This document shows positions 7,228 through 16,062 of a stretch of 32,113 nt of DNA, one piece after another (position 1 is the stretch's first letter; each line of letters opens with the position of its first letter). The notes under the pieces are model-generated. The model worked only from the letters and a program-made list of their open reading frames with translations. It was not told the origin of the DNA and ran no database searches. The translations under genes and the position numbers were made by a program. The stretch comes from Timonella senegalensis JC301 (GTDB lineage Bacteria > Actinomycetota > Actinomycetes > Actinomycetales > Cellulomonadaceae), in assembly GCF_000312125.1 (NCBI RefSeq), contig NZ_HE978643.1:448530-480642 (forward strand), written 5' to 3'.

Positions 7228-7776
7228 ATGGCTTCGATGTTCACAAAGGTTTCGGGCCTCCGCAAGGGCTACGACACTGATGAAGTTGACGACTTCTTTG
7301 CGCACGCACGGATGGTTTATGAAGGCGCGAACGTGGAGCCTCTCGTGCACCGCGACATTCACACCGCAGTGTTTGACGTGGTTCGCGGCGGGTACGACAC
7401 CGACGAGGTAGACGGCGCACTCAACCGCCTTGAGGACGCGTTCGTGACCAAGGAACGCCAGGACATCATCGCGCAGCAGGGCCAGGCAGCCTGGTCGGCG
7501 CTGCTCAACGAGCGCGCACGTTCGATGTACCCGCGGCTCAAACGTCCAAGTGGGGACAAGTTTTCCCACCCCCGCAAGGGTTATGGCTACTCGATCGAAC
7601 ACGTTGACGCACTGTGTGAAAACCTCGTACGGTTCTTTGACGGCCAGCTCAAAGTGAGCGCGAGCGAGCTTCGTATGGTCACTTTTCCCCGTGCAAAGGG
7701 AAAGAACGCGTACGAAGAGGCTGAGGTCGATGCCTTTGTTGCCCGTGGAGTTGAAGTACTAGTCGGCGTTGAGTGA
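7228..7776 (+). CDS. DivIVA-domain repeat protein
   Basis: Actinobacterial protein of 182 residues that repeats the short N-terminal lipid-binding-type motif of DivIVA. Four copies can be aligned: about 5-25 (VSGLRKGYDTDEVDDFF), 46-66 (FDVVRGGYDTDEVDGAL), 112-133 (FSHPRKGYGYSIEHVDAL) and 150-171 (FPRAKGKNAYEEAEVDAF). The last two are degenerate. There is no long C-terminal coiled coil as in true DivIVA/Wag31. Families of DivIVA-domain repeat proteins are known in actinobacteria, but their role is not settled; polar or septal localisation would be inference. ATG 7228 is preferred because AAAGGA (7216-7221) is six bases away; ATG 7225 is also possible. A terminator precedes the gene, and the next gene, dxr, begins at its stop codon. 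Confidence 0.85.
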   Translation: MASMFTKVSGLRKGYDTDEVDDFFAHARMVYEGANVEPLVHRDIHTAVFDVVRGGYDTDEVDGALNRLEDAFVTKERQDIIAQQGQAAWSALLNERARSMYPRLKRPSGDKFSHPRKGYGYSIEHVDALCENLVRFFDGQLKVSASELRMVTFPRAKGKNAYEEAEVDAFVARGVEVLVGVE

Positions 7777-8951
7777 TAGCTGTTTCTGATATGAAGTCCC
7801 TGGCCATCCTTGGTTCAACTGGTTCTATTGGTACACAGGCGCTGGACGTTGTCTCGCGCAATAGCGAGCGATTTTCGGTACGTGCGCTGAGCGCCGGAGG
7901 CGCTCAGCCGGAACTGTTGGCACGACAGGCTGCGGAATATGGTGTCGAAGTTGTGTCAATTTCCGACGAGTCCCACGTTCCAGCGCTCCGTGACGCTCTG
8001 TCCGCGGCTGGTTCACGCGCGCAGGTCCTTGCGGGTCCTACCGCCGCAGCCGAGGTAGCTGCTCTCGGGGCAGACATTGTGCTGAATGGCATCACCGGCT
8101 CGGTGGGGTTGGGTCCAACGCTCGCCGCACTGGAGGCTGGCTCAACTCTGGCTCTGGCTAACAAGGAGTCGCTCGTCGTGGGCGGTGGCCTGGTCAAGGC
8201 CGCGCAGCAGCGCGAAGACCAGATCGTCCCCGTGGACTCCGAACACTCCGCCATGGCGCAGTCCCTGAGGGGCGGTAAGCGATCCGAGGTCACCAAGTTC
8301 ATCCTGACGGCGAGCGGGGGACCGTTCCGCGGTAAGACACGCGCCGAACTGGAGGACGTCACTCCCGAGCAGGCACTCGCGCACCCCACCTGGTCCATGG
8401 GCCCGGTAGTAACGATCAACTCGTCAACCCTCATGAACAAGGGGCTCGAGCTCATCGAGGCGCACCTGCTGTTCGATGTGCCCACGGACGATATTCAGGT
8501 TGTGGTGCACCCGCAGTCGGTCATTCACTCGATGATCGAGTTCCGTGATGGCTGCACGATGGCGCAGGCGTCACCGCCGGATATGCGTCTCCCTATTGCG
8601 CTAGCGCTGTCATGGCCTGACCGAGTGGAGAGCGGTGCTGTCCACGTGGACTGGACGCAGGCGAACATGTGGACCTTTGAACCCTTGGATGAGGACACGT
8701 TCCCGGCGGTGTCACTAGCACGGGCTGCGGCCAAGGCATCTGCAACCCACCCCGCTGTCTATAACGCAGCCAACGAGGAGTGTGTGGGCGCGTTCCTTGC
8801 AGGGAAGATCAAGTACCTCGACATCGTCACCACGGTCGAAAGGGTCCTCGCGGATCACGAGGGCATCATGCAAGGGCTGACGCTGGAATCGGTTCTTGAG
8901 GTGGAGACCTGGGCGCGCAAGCGTGCCCACGAGATCCTCGCTGGAAACTAG
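7773..8951 (+). CDS. dxr: 1-deoxy-D-xylulose 5-phosphate reductoisomerase
   Basis: Dxr (IspC) converts DXP to 2-C-methyl-D-erythritol 4-phosphate with NADPH and divalent metal, the first committed step of the MEP isoprenoid pathway. The NADPH-binding loop is AILGSTGSIGTQALDVV (about 10-26). Substrate and metal motifs are NKESLVVGG, VPVDSEHSAMAQSL, LTASGGPFRG and HPTWSMGPVVTINSSTLMNKG; HPQSVIHSMIEF follows. The GTG at 7773 overlaps the previous stop (GTGA), giving 392 residues; ATG 7791 gives 386 and begins MKSLAILG like many homologues. Neither has a clear Shine-Dalgarno site, so re-initiation after the upstream gene is likely. ispG of the same pathway lies two genes downstream. Confidence 0.95.
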   Translation: MIAVSDMKSLAILGSTGSIGTQALDVVSRNSERFSVRALSAGGAQPELLARQAAEYGVEVVSISDESHVPALRDALSAAGSRAQVLAGPTAAAEVAALGADIVLNGITGSVGLGPTLAALEAGSTLALANKESLVVGGGLVKAAQQREDQIVPVDSEHSAMAQSLRGGKRSEVTKFILTASGGPFRGKTRAELEDVTPEQALAHPTWSMGPVVTINSSTLMNKGLELIEAHLLFDVPTDDIQVVVHPQSVIHSMIEFRDGCTMAQASPPDMRLPIALALSWPDRVESGAVHVDWTQANMWTFEPLDEDTFPAVSLARAAAKASATHPAVYNAANEECVGAFLAGKIKYLDIVTTVERVLADHEGIMQGLTLESVLEVETWARKRAHEILAGN

Positions 8952-9244
8952 CCAGTAGCCACTGGCCACTCGCCGCCAGCGCGCACCTAACTTTGGGCAG
9001 TTACAGCCAGTGGAGCCCAGTGGAGCATAGCGGCGCCTATGTGCCTCACCCGGCCGAGCTTGTCCCCTCCGCTGCATCGACACCCGTATCCGCGCACCTA
9101 ACCGGCAACCGGACCAACTGGCCCAGGCCACTTGGGCGGGGCACAATCGTCGTAAATAAGGGCTCGGGATTCTCCCAGCCCAGTGAACAATAATGTTGGG
9201 GAGCGCGCAGCGCTCCCCAACATCTCAAGCCATACGGAGGCCTC
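8952..9244. other. dxr-rseP spacer with short repeats
   Basis: No credible gene is present in these 293 bases. It contains a perfect tandem 10-mer CCAGTGGAGC (9007-9016, 9017-9026), inverse copies of the same word near 8957-8967, and a 12-mer CGCGCACCTAAC repeated at 8980-8991 and 9091-9102. A weak -35/-10 candidate, TTGGGC (9132-9137) and TAAATA (9153-9158), has a short 15-base spacing. A perfect hairpin near its right end is listed separately. Confidence 0.55.
9193..9223 (+). terminator. Perfect 14-bp hairpin just before rseP
   Basis: The arms ATGTTGGGGAGCGC (9193-9206) and their exact complement (9210-9223) flank loop GCA. It ends 21 bases before the rseP ATG and 11 bases before its ribosome binding site. 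There is no U-tract. It could end the dxr transcript or be a leader structure controlling rseP. Confidence 0.6.
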
Positions 9245-10561
9245 ATGTCGTACCTTCTCGGCGTGCTCATCGTGCTGCTCGGGCTGCTCATCTCGATCGG
9301 TCTGCACGAGATCGGGCACCTGCTGCCCGCCAAGAAGTTCGGCGTGCGCGTGCCGCAGTACATGGTGGGGTTCGGGCCGACCGTCTGGTCTACCACCCGG
9401 GGAGAGACCGAGTATGGCTTCAAGCTGATCCCGCTCGGCGGGTACGTGCGCCTCGTGGGCATGTACCCTCCGGGGGACCCTCGCCGTGCGAACAAAAAGG
9501 GCAGGCTCGCGGAGTTCGTGCAATCCGCGCGTGACGCCAGCTCCGAGGAGATCCTGCCGGGCGAGGAATACCGGGCGTTCTACAACCTTTCGGTGCCCAA
9601 GAAACTCTTGATCATGTTCGGTGGGCCGTTCATGAACCTAGTCATCGCGTTCGTGATGCTTTGCGTCCTGTATGCGGGATTCGGCCAGATGACTCCCACG
9701 ACAACGCTCGCCAATGTGTCTCAGTGCGTCCTGGCGATCGACGCCCCTGCGGACGCTACCTGCACCGATGCTGACCCGAAGGCCCCGGCTGCAGAGGCCG
9801 GCCTCCAGCCTGGAGACACAATTACCTCATGGGCCGGTACCACGGTGTCCACCTGGGAGGAACTCACTGGACTGATCCAACAGACTGGCGGTCAAAGCGT
9901 TGAGGTGACGTTCGAGCGAGACGGCAAGACGCAGACTACCACCGCGACCCCTGTTGTAGCGGACCGGCCCGTGTACAACGAGGACGGCTCCCAGAAACTC
10001 GATGCGCAGGGTAACCCCGCGACCAGCCCCGTGGGATTCATGGGTATGGGTTCCCGCACTGAGCTTGAACCACAGCCGATCTCCGAGGTTCCAGGCGTCA
10101 TGGGGGAACAACTCGCGGGGACGGCCAAGATCATCACAAGCTTGCCAAGCCGGCTCGTGGACGTTGCCCAGGCGGCGTTCGGTGGGGAAGAGCGTGACCC
10201 CGAATCCGTGGTGGGCATCGTTGGAATCGGACGATTTGCGGGCGAACTCGCGTCGACCGAGGGATTCGACTCGCCCAAGTTTGTGGCCGCCAACCTCATC
10301 AGCCTCGTGGCCTCGCTGAATATCGCGCTGTTTGCGTTCAACATGATCCCGCTGCCACCGCTCGATGGTGGTCACATTGCCAGCGCACTGTACGAGGGTG
10401 CTCGACGTAAGGTTGCCCACGCTCGCGGCAAGGGATACGCGGGTCCGGCCGACACCGCGCGACTGCTTCCGCTCACTTACACAGTTTTCATTTTGCTGAC
10501 GGGAATGGGCGTGTTGCTCATCTACGCGGACATCGTCAACCCCATCAAGCTGTTCGGCTGA
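9245..10561 (+). CDS. rseP: Site-2 protease RseP/RIP family (M50 zinc metalloprotease)
   Basis: Membrane-embedded protease that cuts transmembrane segments of anti-sigma factors or other substrates; 438 residues. The zinc motif HEIGH is at 21-25 inside the first membrane helix. A second hydrophobic segment lies at about 118-142 (LIMFGGPFMNLVIAFVMLC). A PDZ domain follows (about 178-265, with AGLQPGDTITSW and VEVTFERDGK). The third conserved motif, NMIPLPPLDGGHI (about 366-378), holds the catalytic Asp of LDG. A last membrane helix ends near 432. ATG 9245 has GGAGG at 9237-9241. The actinobacterial homologue Rip1 controls several sigma pathways in Mycobacterium; substrates here are unknown. 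The dxr-rseP-ispG order is conserved in actinobacteria. Confidence 0.95.
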   Translation: MSYLLGVLIVLLGLLISIGLHEIGHLLPAKKFGVRVPQYMVGFGPTVWSTTRGETEYGFKLIPLGGYVRLVGMYPPGDPRRANKKGRLAEFVQSARDASSEEILPGEEYRAFYNLSVPKKLLIMFGGPFMNLVIAFVMLCVLYAGFGQMTPTTTLANVSQCVLAIDAPADATCTDADPKAPAAEAGLQPGDTITSWAGTTVSTWEELTGLIQQTGGQSVEVTFERDGKTQTTTATPVVADRPVYNEDGSQKLDAQGNPATSPVGFMGMGSRTELEPQPISEVPGVMGEQLAGTAKIITSLPSRLVDVAQAAFGGEERDPESVVGIVGIGRFAGELASTEGFDSPKFVAANLISLVASLNIALFAFNMIPLPPLDGGHIASALYEGARRKVAHARGKGYAGPADTARLLPLTYTVFILLTGMGVLLIYADIVNPIKLFG

Positions 10562-10653
10562 CATCCGTCACTAACTGCGGACAATGAGTGCCGGTTTGGT
10601 GGAAATGGGCGTGACTCATACCTCGTTCGGTCCGTGGCCGGGAGTTTTCGGGG

Positions 10654-10665
10654 GATAATGAAGGG
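10654..10665 (+). promoter_or_regulatory. Possible -10 element giving a leaderless ispG transcript
   Basis: GATAAT (10654-10659), a five-of-six match to TATAAT, ends six bases before the ispG GTG. A transcript starting at or next to the start codon would be leaderless. The -35 region is weak. Confidence 0.4.
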
Positions 10666-11817
10666 GTGAGTGTTCCAATCAACTTAGGCATGCCATCCGC
10701 ACCGGCTCCCACCCTCGCGCCTCGTCGCAAGACGCGCAAGATTCGCGTGGGCAAGGTCGAGGTCGGTGGCGATGCACCCATCAGTGTTCAGTCCATGACC
10801 ACAACCCCGACGACGGACATCAACGCCACCCTCCAGCAGATCGCAGAGTTGACTGCTGCCGGCTGTGACATCGTGCGTGTCGCGGTTCCTAGCGCAGACG
10901 ACGCGGAGGCGCTGCCAGCAATCGCCAAGAAGTCACAGATTCCGGTAATTGCTGACATTCACTTCCAGCCCAAGTACGTCTACGCCGCAATCGACGCCGG
11001 CTGTGCGGCAGTTCGTGTCAACCCGGGCAACATTCGTAAGTTTGACGACCAGGTCAAGCAGATCGCCCAGGCTGCCAAGGACGCGGGCGTGTCCATCCGC
11101 ATCGGCGTGAACGCGGGATCTCTCGACCCGCGCCTGCTCAAGAAGTACGGCAAGGCTACCCCTGAGGCCCTCGTTGAGTCGGCCGTGTGGGAAGCCTCGC
11201 TGTTCGAGGAGCACGACTTCCACGACTTCAAGATCTCCGTCAAGCACAACGACCCAGTCGTAATGGTGCGCGCGTACGAGATGCTGTCTGAGCGCGGCGA
11301 CTGGCCACTGCACCTCGGTGTGACCGAGGCCGGCCCAGCATTCCAGGGAACCATCAAGTCCGCGACCGCCTTCGGTGCACTTCTTTCCAAGGGCATCGGC
11401 GACACCATTCGCGTTTCGCTGTCTGCGCCTCCAGTCGAAGAGGTCAAGGTCGGAAACCAGATCCTGCAGTCCCTGAACCTCAAGCCACGCAAGCTCGAGA
11501 TCGTCTCGTGCCCATCGTGTGGCCGTGCCCAGGTAGACGTGTACACGCTTGCCGAAAAGGTGACCGCCGGACTCGAGGGACTTCCTGTTCCACTGCGAGT
11601 TGCCGTCATGGGCTGCGTAGTGAACGGACCGGGCGAGGCCCGCGAGGCTGACCTTGGCGTTGCATCCGGTAACGGTAAGGGCCAGATCTTTGTGAAGGGT
11701 GAGGTCATCAAGACCGTTCCTGAATCCGAGATCGTGGAGACCCTCATCATGGAGGCGATGCGCATCGCTGACACGATGGAGAAGACCGGAGAATCGCCCT
11801 CGATTACCGTAGGCTAA
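10666..11817 (+). CDS. ispG: 4-hydroxy-3-methylbut-2-en-1-yl diphosphate synthase
   Basis: IspG (GcpE) is the [4Fe-4S] enzyme that reduces methylerythritol cyclodiphosphate to HMBPP in the MEP pathway; 383 residues. The TIM-barrel part shows [40 protein letters not shown] and VRVNPGNI. Cluster ligands are Cys282 and Cys285 in SCPSCGR and Cys317 in GCVVNGPGE, with Glu324 as the usual fourth ligand. The GTG 10666 start gives the N-terminus LGMPSAPAP typical of actinobacterial IspG. A purine-rich GGGGGA lies ten bases upstream, but a -10-like GATAAT in the same place raises a leaderless start. dxr of the same pathway is nearby. A GNAT gene follows after five bases. Confidence 0.97.
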   Translation: MSVPINLGMPSAPAPTLAPRRKTRKIRVGKVEVGGDAPISVQSMTTTPTTDINATLQQIAELTAAGCDIVRVAVPSADDAEALPAIAKKSQIPVIADIHFQPKYVYAAIDAGCAAVRVNPGNIRKFDDQVKQIAQAAKDAGVSIRIGVNAGSLDPRLLKKYGKATPEALVESAVWEASLFEEHDFHDFKISVKHNDPVVMVRAYEMLSERGDWPLHLGVTEAGPAFQGTIKSATAFGALLSKGIGDTIRVSLSAPPVEEVKVGNQILQSLNLKPRKLEIVSCPSCGRAQVDVYTLAEKVTAGLEGLPVPLRVAVMGCVVNGPGEAREADLGVASGNGKGQIFVKGEVIKTVPESEIVETLIMEAMRIADTMEKTGESPSITVG

Positions 11818-11822
11818 CCTGC

Positions 11823-12755
11823 ATGACGTCATTCGCAAGGTCGCGAGCACACCCCCGGGCTGGTGCCCGTGTGCTCGCGATCAGCGAATGGGATCAGGCA
11901 ATCGCAGTGGCGCGCCGTGATCCCGTGTCCTACGTTCTCGCGCTCGTTCACATGGAAGCCGGGTTTGAGAGCGGTTACTCCACGGGCGAGGTGTGGGGGT
12001 ACCCAGAGTCGGGGCCACTGAGTGCCGTGTGTTGGGCCGGCGCGAACATCGTTCCCATCATCCCTGAACCAGATTTTTCACCGTCAGAACGCTCGGACGT
12101 TCTTGAGTCTTTTTCGCAGCTCGCCCTGCGCATGGGTCGCAGGTGTTCCTCGATCGTGGGGCCCTCGAGCGACGTCTTGGCGCTGTGGGAACTACTTGAC
12201 GGCTCGTGGAAGCAGCCGCGGGAGATCCGGCCCCGCCAGTACTCGATGGCCATCACGCAGCCACCTAGAGTCGCCCCCGATCCGCGTGTGCGATACGCCC
12301 GTTCCGCGGACTTCGATGGCGTGTTCCCCGCAAGCGTGCACATGTTCCACGAGGAAGTCGGGATTTCTCCGCTCTCCTTTGGCTCTGCCTACTACGCCGC
12401 GCGCGTCCAAGAACTCATTGAACAGCGCCGCACGCTCATCTCAACCAAACCTGCCACCAACTGCGGCACACCCGACGCACCGGACGCGCCTGCAACTGCC
12501 GGACGAGTTCTTTTCAAGTCTGACTTTGGGGCCGTCGCGAGTTCCGTGGCGCAGGTCCAGGGTGTGTGGATCGATCCCGAGTTCCGGGGCAGGGGACTGT
12601 CGGTCGCGGCCGTGGCCGCCACCGTTGTGTACGGCCTGCGGGACGTCGCCCCCACTGTCTCGCTGTACGTCAACGACTACAACTCCCGGGCAGTGGCCGC
12701 CTACCGTCACGTCGGGTTCGAAGACGTCGGAATGTGCGCCACCGTTCTGTTTTGA
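11823..12755 (+). CDS. DUF4081/GNAT-family N-acetyltransferase
   Basis: Protein of 310 residues with an N-terminal DUF4081-like half (about 15-140) and a C-terminal GNAT domain (about 155-310). In the GNAT part, GVWIDPEFRGRGLSVAAVAA (about 248-267) is motif A with the acetyl-CoA pyrophosphate loop (Arg-x-x-Gly-x-Gly/Ala form, RGRGLS). SLYVNDYNSRAVAAYRHVGF near the C-terminus is the usual motif B. Its place directly behind ispG is conserved in many actinobacteria. The substrate is unknown; a link to isoprenoid synthesis is not supported by sequence. ATG 11823 is five bases after the ispG stop, so the two are probably cotranscribed. A poorly conserved insert with many Thr/Ala/Pro (about 208-225) interrupts the GNAT domain. 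Confidence 0.85.
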   Translation: MTSFARSRAHPRAGARVLAISEWDQAIAVARRDPVSYVLALVHMEAGFESGYSTGEVWGYPESGPLSAVCWAGANIVPIIPEPDFSPSERSDVLESFSQLALRMGRRCSSIVGPSSDVLALWELLDGSWKQPREIRPRQYSMAITQPPRVAPDPRVRYARSADFDGVFPASVHMFHEEVGISPLSFGSAYYAARVQELIEQRRTLISTKPATNCGTPDAPDAPATAGRVLFKSDFGAVASSVAQVQGVWIDPEFRGRGLSVAAVAATVVYGLRDVAPTVSLYVNDYNSRAVAAYRHVGFEDVGMCATVLF

Positions 12756-12836
12756 TTCTCGACGATCGTGGGTGCGTTGGGTGGCTCGATCGACGCGTGT
12801 TCTTTGAAGTTGCGTTGAGGTATTAACCTTGTAGGT

Positions 12837-14615
12837 ATGCTCTTACGCCTCTCAAACCTTTTTGTCCGTTCGCTTCGCGAGGATCCAGCCGACGCTGAAG
12901 TCGCAAGCCACAAGCTCCTAGTCCGTGCAGGGTACATTCGCCGGGCCGCGCCGGGCGTGTACACGTGGCTCCCGCTGGGGCTCCGCGTTCTAGACAAGGT
13001 TGAGGCTGTTGTCCGCGAGGAGATGGAGGCTGCCGGTGCGCAGCGCGTCCACTTCCCAGCACTGCTTCCACGCGAGCCTTACGAGGCCACGAACCGCTGG
13101 GCCGAGTACGGTCCCAACCTGTTCCGCCTCAAGGACCGCAAGGACGCCGACTACCTGCTCGCGCCTACGCACGAGGAAATGTTCACCCTGCTGGTCAAGG
13201 ACCTGTACTCGTCGTACAAGGACCTGCCCGTCACGCTGTACCAGATCCAGACCAAGTACCGCGACGAGGCTCGTCCACGCGCGGGTCTGATCCGTGGCCG
13301 TGAGTTCGTCATGAAGGACGCCTACTCGTTCGACCTGACCGACGAGGGCCTTGATGTCTCCTACCAGCAGCAGCGCGACGCCTACGAGCGCATCTTCACT
13401 CGCCTGGGCCTCGAGTACGTCATTGTTGCAGCGACGTCCGGAGCCATGGGCGGATCTCGCTCCGAGGAGTTCCTAACCCCAACCTCGATCGGTGAGGACA
13501 CGTTCGTGCGCTCCCCAGGCGGCTACGCTGCCAACGTCGAGGCCGTGGTGACTCCAGTACCTGCGCCGGTTGATTACTCGGCCACCCCTGCGGCGCGCGT
13601 TGTGGACACCCCCGGCTGCGGAACCATCGACGAGCTCGTTGCGTTCCTCAACGAGAACCACCCACGCGAGGACGGCCGCCAGTGGGCAGCCTCCGACACC
13701 CTCAAGAATGTTGTGGTCACCGCGACCATGCCAGATGGCTCCCGTGAGGTCCTCGTGGTTGGCGTTCCGGGCAACCGTGACATCGACATGAAGCGCCTCG
13801 AGGCATCCCTTGCACCAGCTGAGGTCGACGCTGCAGGCGACGGCGACTTTGCCAAGAACAAGGTTCTGGTCAAGGGCTACATCGGCCCACAGGTCCTCGG
13901 CCGCGCGCACACCGGCGACGAGACCGCTATCCGCTACCTCGTGGACCCTCGCGTCGTCGAGGGAACGGAGTGGGTCACCGGCGCAAACGAGACCGACAAG
14001 CACGTACTCTCGCTCGTAGCCGGACGCGACTTCGTAGCTGACGGTGTTGTCGAGGCCGCACAGGTCCTTGCAGGAGACGAGGCGCCCGACGGTTCCGGTC
14101 CACTCGAGCTCGCTCGCGGCATCGAGATCGGCCACATCTTCCAGCTTGGCCGCAAGTACGCCGAGGCTCTCGGCCTCAAGGTGCTCGACGAGAACGGCAA
14201 GCAGGCCACTGTGACCATGGGTTCCTACGGAATCGGTGTCTCGCGTGTCATGGCAGCTCTCGCCCAGGCGAACTACGACGAGAAGGGCCTTGCCTGGCCC
14301 GCACACGTCGCACCTGCGCACGTGCACATCGTTGCCACCGGTAAGGACGCCGAGGTGTTCGAGGCCGCTGAGAAGCTCGCCAAGGACCTCTCAGACGCAG
14401 GTATCGAGGTCATCTACGACGACCGTCCAAAGGTCACCGCTGGCGTCAAGTTCAAGGACGCCGAGTTGTACGGCGTTCCGCTGATCGCAGTCGTTGGACG
14501 TGGCCTCGCCGATGGCGAGATCGAGTTCCGCCCACGTGCAGGCGAGTCCACCAAGATCGCGGTGGACACCGCAGCGCAGACGATCGCGCAGGCAGTGGCC
14601 GAGCTGCTCAAGTAG
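12837..14615 (+). CDS. proS: Prolyl-tRNA synthetase (bacterial type)
   Basis: Class IIa aminoacyl-tRNA synthetase charging tRNA-Pro; 592 residues, slightly above the usual 565-575 for the bacterial type. The catalytic core shows [20 protein letters not shown] (about 28-46), [11 protein letters not shown] (about 107-117) and motif 2 [20 protein letters not shown] (141-160). A YbaK-like editing insertion occupies about 220-400. Motif 3 is [13 protein letters not shown] (near 465). The anticodon-binding domain fills the C-terminus (about 495-592). ATG 12837 matches the family N-terminus [20 protein letters not shown]; a Shine-Dalgarno site is poor (AGGT directly before it). A 17-bp stem-loop follows. 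Confidence 0.97.
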   Translation: MLLRLSNLFVRSLREDPADAEVASHKLLVRAGYIRRAAPGVYTWLPLGLRVLDKVEAVVREEMEAAGAQRVHFPALLPREPYEATNRWAEYGPNLFRLKDRKDADYLLAPTHEEMFTLLVKDLYSSYKDLPVTLYQIQTKYRDEARPRAGLIRGREFVMKDAYSFDLTDEGLDVSYQQQRDAYERIFTRLGLEYVIVAATSGAMGGSRSEEFLTPTSIGEDTFVRSPGGYAANVEAVVTPVPAPVDYSATPAARVVDTPGCGTIDELVAFLNENHPREDGRQWAASDTLKNVVVTATMPDGSREVLVVGVPGNRDIDMKRLEASLAPAEVDAAGDGDFAKNKVLVKGYIGPQVLGRAHTGDETAIRYLVDPRVVEGTEWVTGANETDKHVLSLVAGRDFVADGVVEAAQVLAGDEAPDGSGPLELARGIEIGHIFQLGRKYAEALGLKVLDENGKQATVTMGSYGIGVSRVMAALAQANYDEKGLAWPAHVAPAHVHIVATGKDAEVFEAAEKLAKDLSDAGIEVIYDDRPKVTAGVKFKDAELYGVPLIAVVGRGLADGEIEFRPRAGESTKIAVDTAAQTIAQAVAELLK

Positions 14616-14636
14616 TTCGCGCTCGTAAACGTAACA

Positions 14637-14673
14637 AGGCGGGGCCCGAATCCTACGGATTCGGGCCCCGCCT
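14637..14673 (+). terminator. Perfect stem-loop after proS
   Basis: A 17-bp perfect stem (core GGCGGGGCCCGAATCC at 14638-14653 with 14657-14672, plus a closing A-T pair) has a TAC loop. It starts 21 bases after the proS stop. No U-run follows. As it is symmetric, it may also serve the convergent DUF4439 gene. Confidence 0.75.
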
Positions 14674-14786
14674 GTGCGTTACGCACTGTGCAGCGACCGG
14701 CCTTTCGCTGGGCGGTGACCACGATCGTCGTACATCAAATTACCGACGATTGACGTGAGCCCCAGCGCCATGCCGGGAACCGGCGG

Positions 14787-15890
14787 CTAATCCTGAGCGG
14801 TAGCCGAGGACGAGACGGTTTCGCCATTGCCAAGGAACGGGAACTCGCCGAGTGTAGCGCCCCAGTCCGCGGCGAGCATGCCACGGCTCATCGCCAGATC
14901 GAGAAGCAGCATGCGGCTCTCTGGGTCAACCGAATCGATGAGGGAGAGGTAATCACCCGCGAGCGAAGACTCGAGCTCCTGAGCCAGGGCCTTGAGTTCC
15001 TTGGACGGGGCGAGTGGCTGGTCTGCAGTCAATGTAAACGGAAGCTCATATGCAACCAAGCGAGGGTCCTTGTGCGTGCCGACGATTCCGGCAGAAGCCG
15101 CCAGATCGGCGGCAAAAGCGCGGTGCAGCCTAGCGGTCTTGAGGGCCCTGTCTCGGGCGTCAGGATTCTGCATCGCCGCGATCACCTCGAACGCATAGCC
15201 TGCCGCATCCTCGGCCCGAACTAGGTCGATGACGTCCTGCTCGTCCAGGAAGTCAGGCTGCGCCCACGCGTCTGACTCAAACTCGGAGGGGACCTGGAAC
15301 GAGATATCGAACTTCTTGGCGAGTGATCGCGCCGAGTTCATGTGACTGATTGCGAGTGACGCATACGCGCGAGCGAGGTCTGCATCGGTGGGGACAGCAA
15401 GCGCAGAGCGGATGCGCAGAGCGGAATCGCTCAACTTGCCGATCACGGATGCGGGCGTGGGGTCCTGCGGGGCGGAATCGGTCGTGGTCGGGCTGGGAGA
15501 CGCCGACGCAGTCGGAGCGTCCGGCAGACCGGAGGTGTACACGCCACCGATCGAGTTCTTCTGGGCGGTGGATAGGTCAGCAAGGGCGGTGAGGATTTGA
15601 GCCTGCGACGAGTTGGTGGTGAGCGTAGCGGCGTCCGCCGACTCGTGTGAGATGAGTAGCAAATCGTCCACCATGGTCTGGCGAGAAACCTCGTTGACGT
15701 CCGGAACGGGCTCGGTGGGCTGGGGAGTCTCCATCCGTATCCCGCACCCGGTCAGCGATGCGGCCAAAGCAACACTCGTGATTGTCATCACCACGCGAGC
15801 GGCCACGCCGCGTCCTCTACGTGCACTCGAAACTCTGCGGGAACCGCCAAAGAATGCCAGTTTGGCCCTGCAACGGAACGTGGACTCCAT
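14787..15890 (-). CDS. DUF4439 (ferritin-like) lipoprotein
   Basis: Predicted lipoprotein of 367 residues. A long basic N-terminus (SRRVSSARRGRG) is followed by a hydrophobic segment and a lipobox ASLTGC, with Cys49 the likely lipidated residue. A Ser/Thr/Pro-rich stretch (about 125-145) acts as a linker. The C-terminal part (about 225-345) resembles DUF4439: RAEDAAGYAFEVIAA, an Ala-rich helix, then VAYELPF, a hallmark of the family. The ferritin-like fold is proposed for the family; metal binding here is unproven. ATG 15890 is chosen over a longer frame because AGGGAGAGAAG lies just upstream. It is oriented against proS and divergent from rimP. DUF4439 genes next to rimP-nusA are common in actinobacteria. 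Confidence 0.8.
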   Translation of the reverse strand: MESTFRCRAKLAFFGGSRRVSSARRGRGVAARVVMTITSVALAASLTGCGIRMETPQPTEPVPDVNEVSRQTMVDDLLLISHESADAATLTTNSSQAQILTALADLSTAQKNSIGGVYTSGLPDAPTASASPSPTTTDSAPQDPTPASVIGKLSDSALRIRSALAVPTDADLARAYASLAISHMNSARSLAKKFDISFQVPSEFESDAWAQPDFLDEQDVIDLVRAEDAAGYAFEVIAAMQNPDARDRALKTARLHRAFAADLAASAGIVGTHKDPRLVAYELPFTLTADQPLAPSKELKALAQELESSLAGDYLSLIDSVDPESRMLLLDLAMSRGMLAADWGATLGEFPFLGNGETVSSSATAQD

Positions 15891-15900
15891 GGCGAACTTC

Positions 15901-15907
15901 TCTCCCT
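15901..15907 (-). promoter_or_regulatory. Ribosome binding site of the DUF4439 gene
   Basis: On the minus strand AGGGAGA precedes ATG 15890 by ten bases and sets this start rather than the longer open frame. Confidence 0.6.
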
Positions 15908-16062
15908 GATGATGCGCGAAAGCACGATTTACACCCGCTGAAGCGGGGAGTAACGTCAAACCTGACGCGCGTTAGGCGCGCTACTCGGTAATCTTAGTGG
16001 AGATACAAGTTCATACCGGTGAGTTTTCTACCCGGTAGGCGATTACGTCGACAGGAGAGAAA

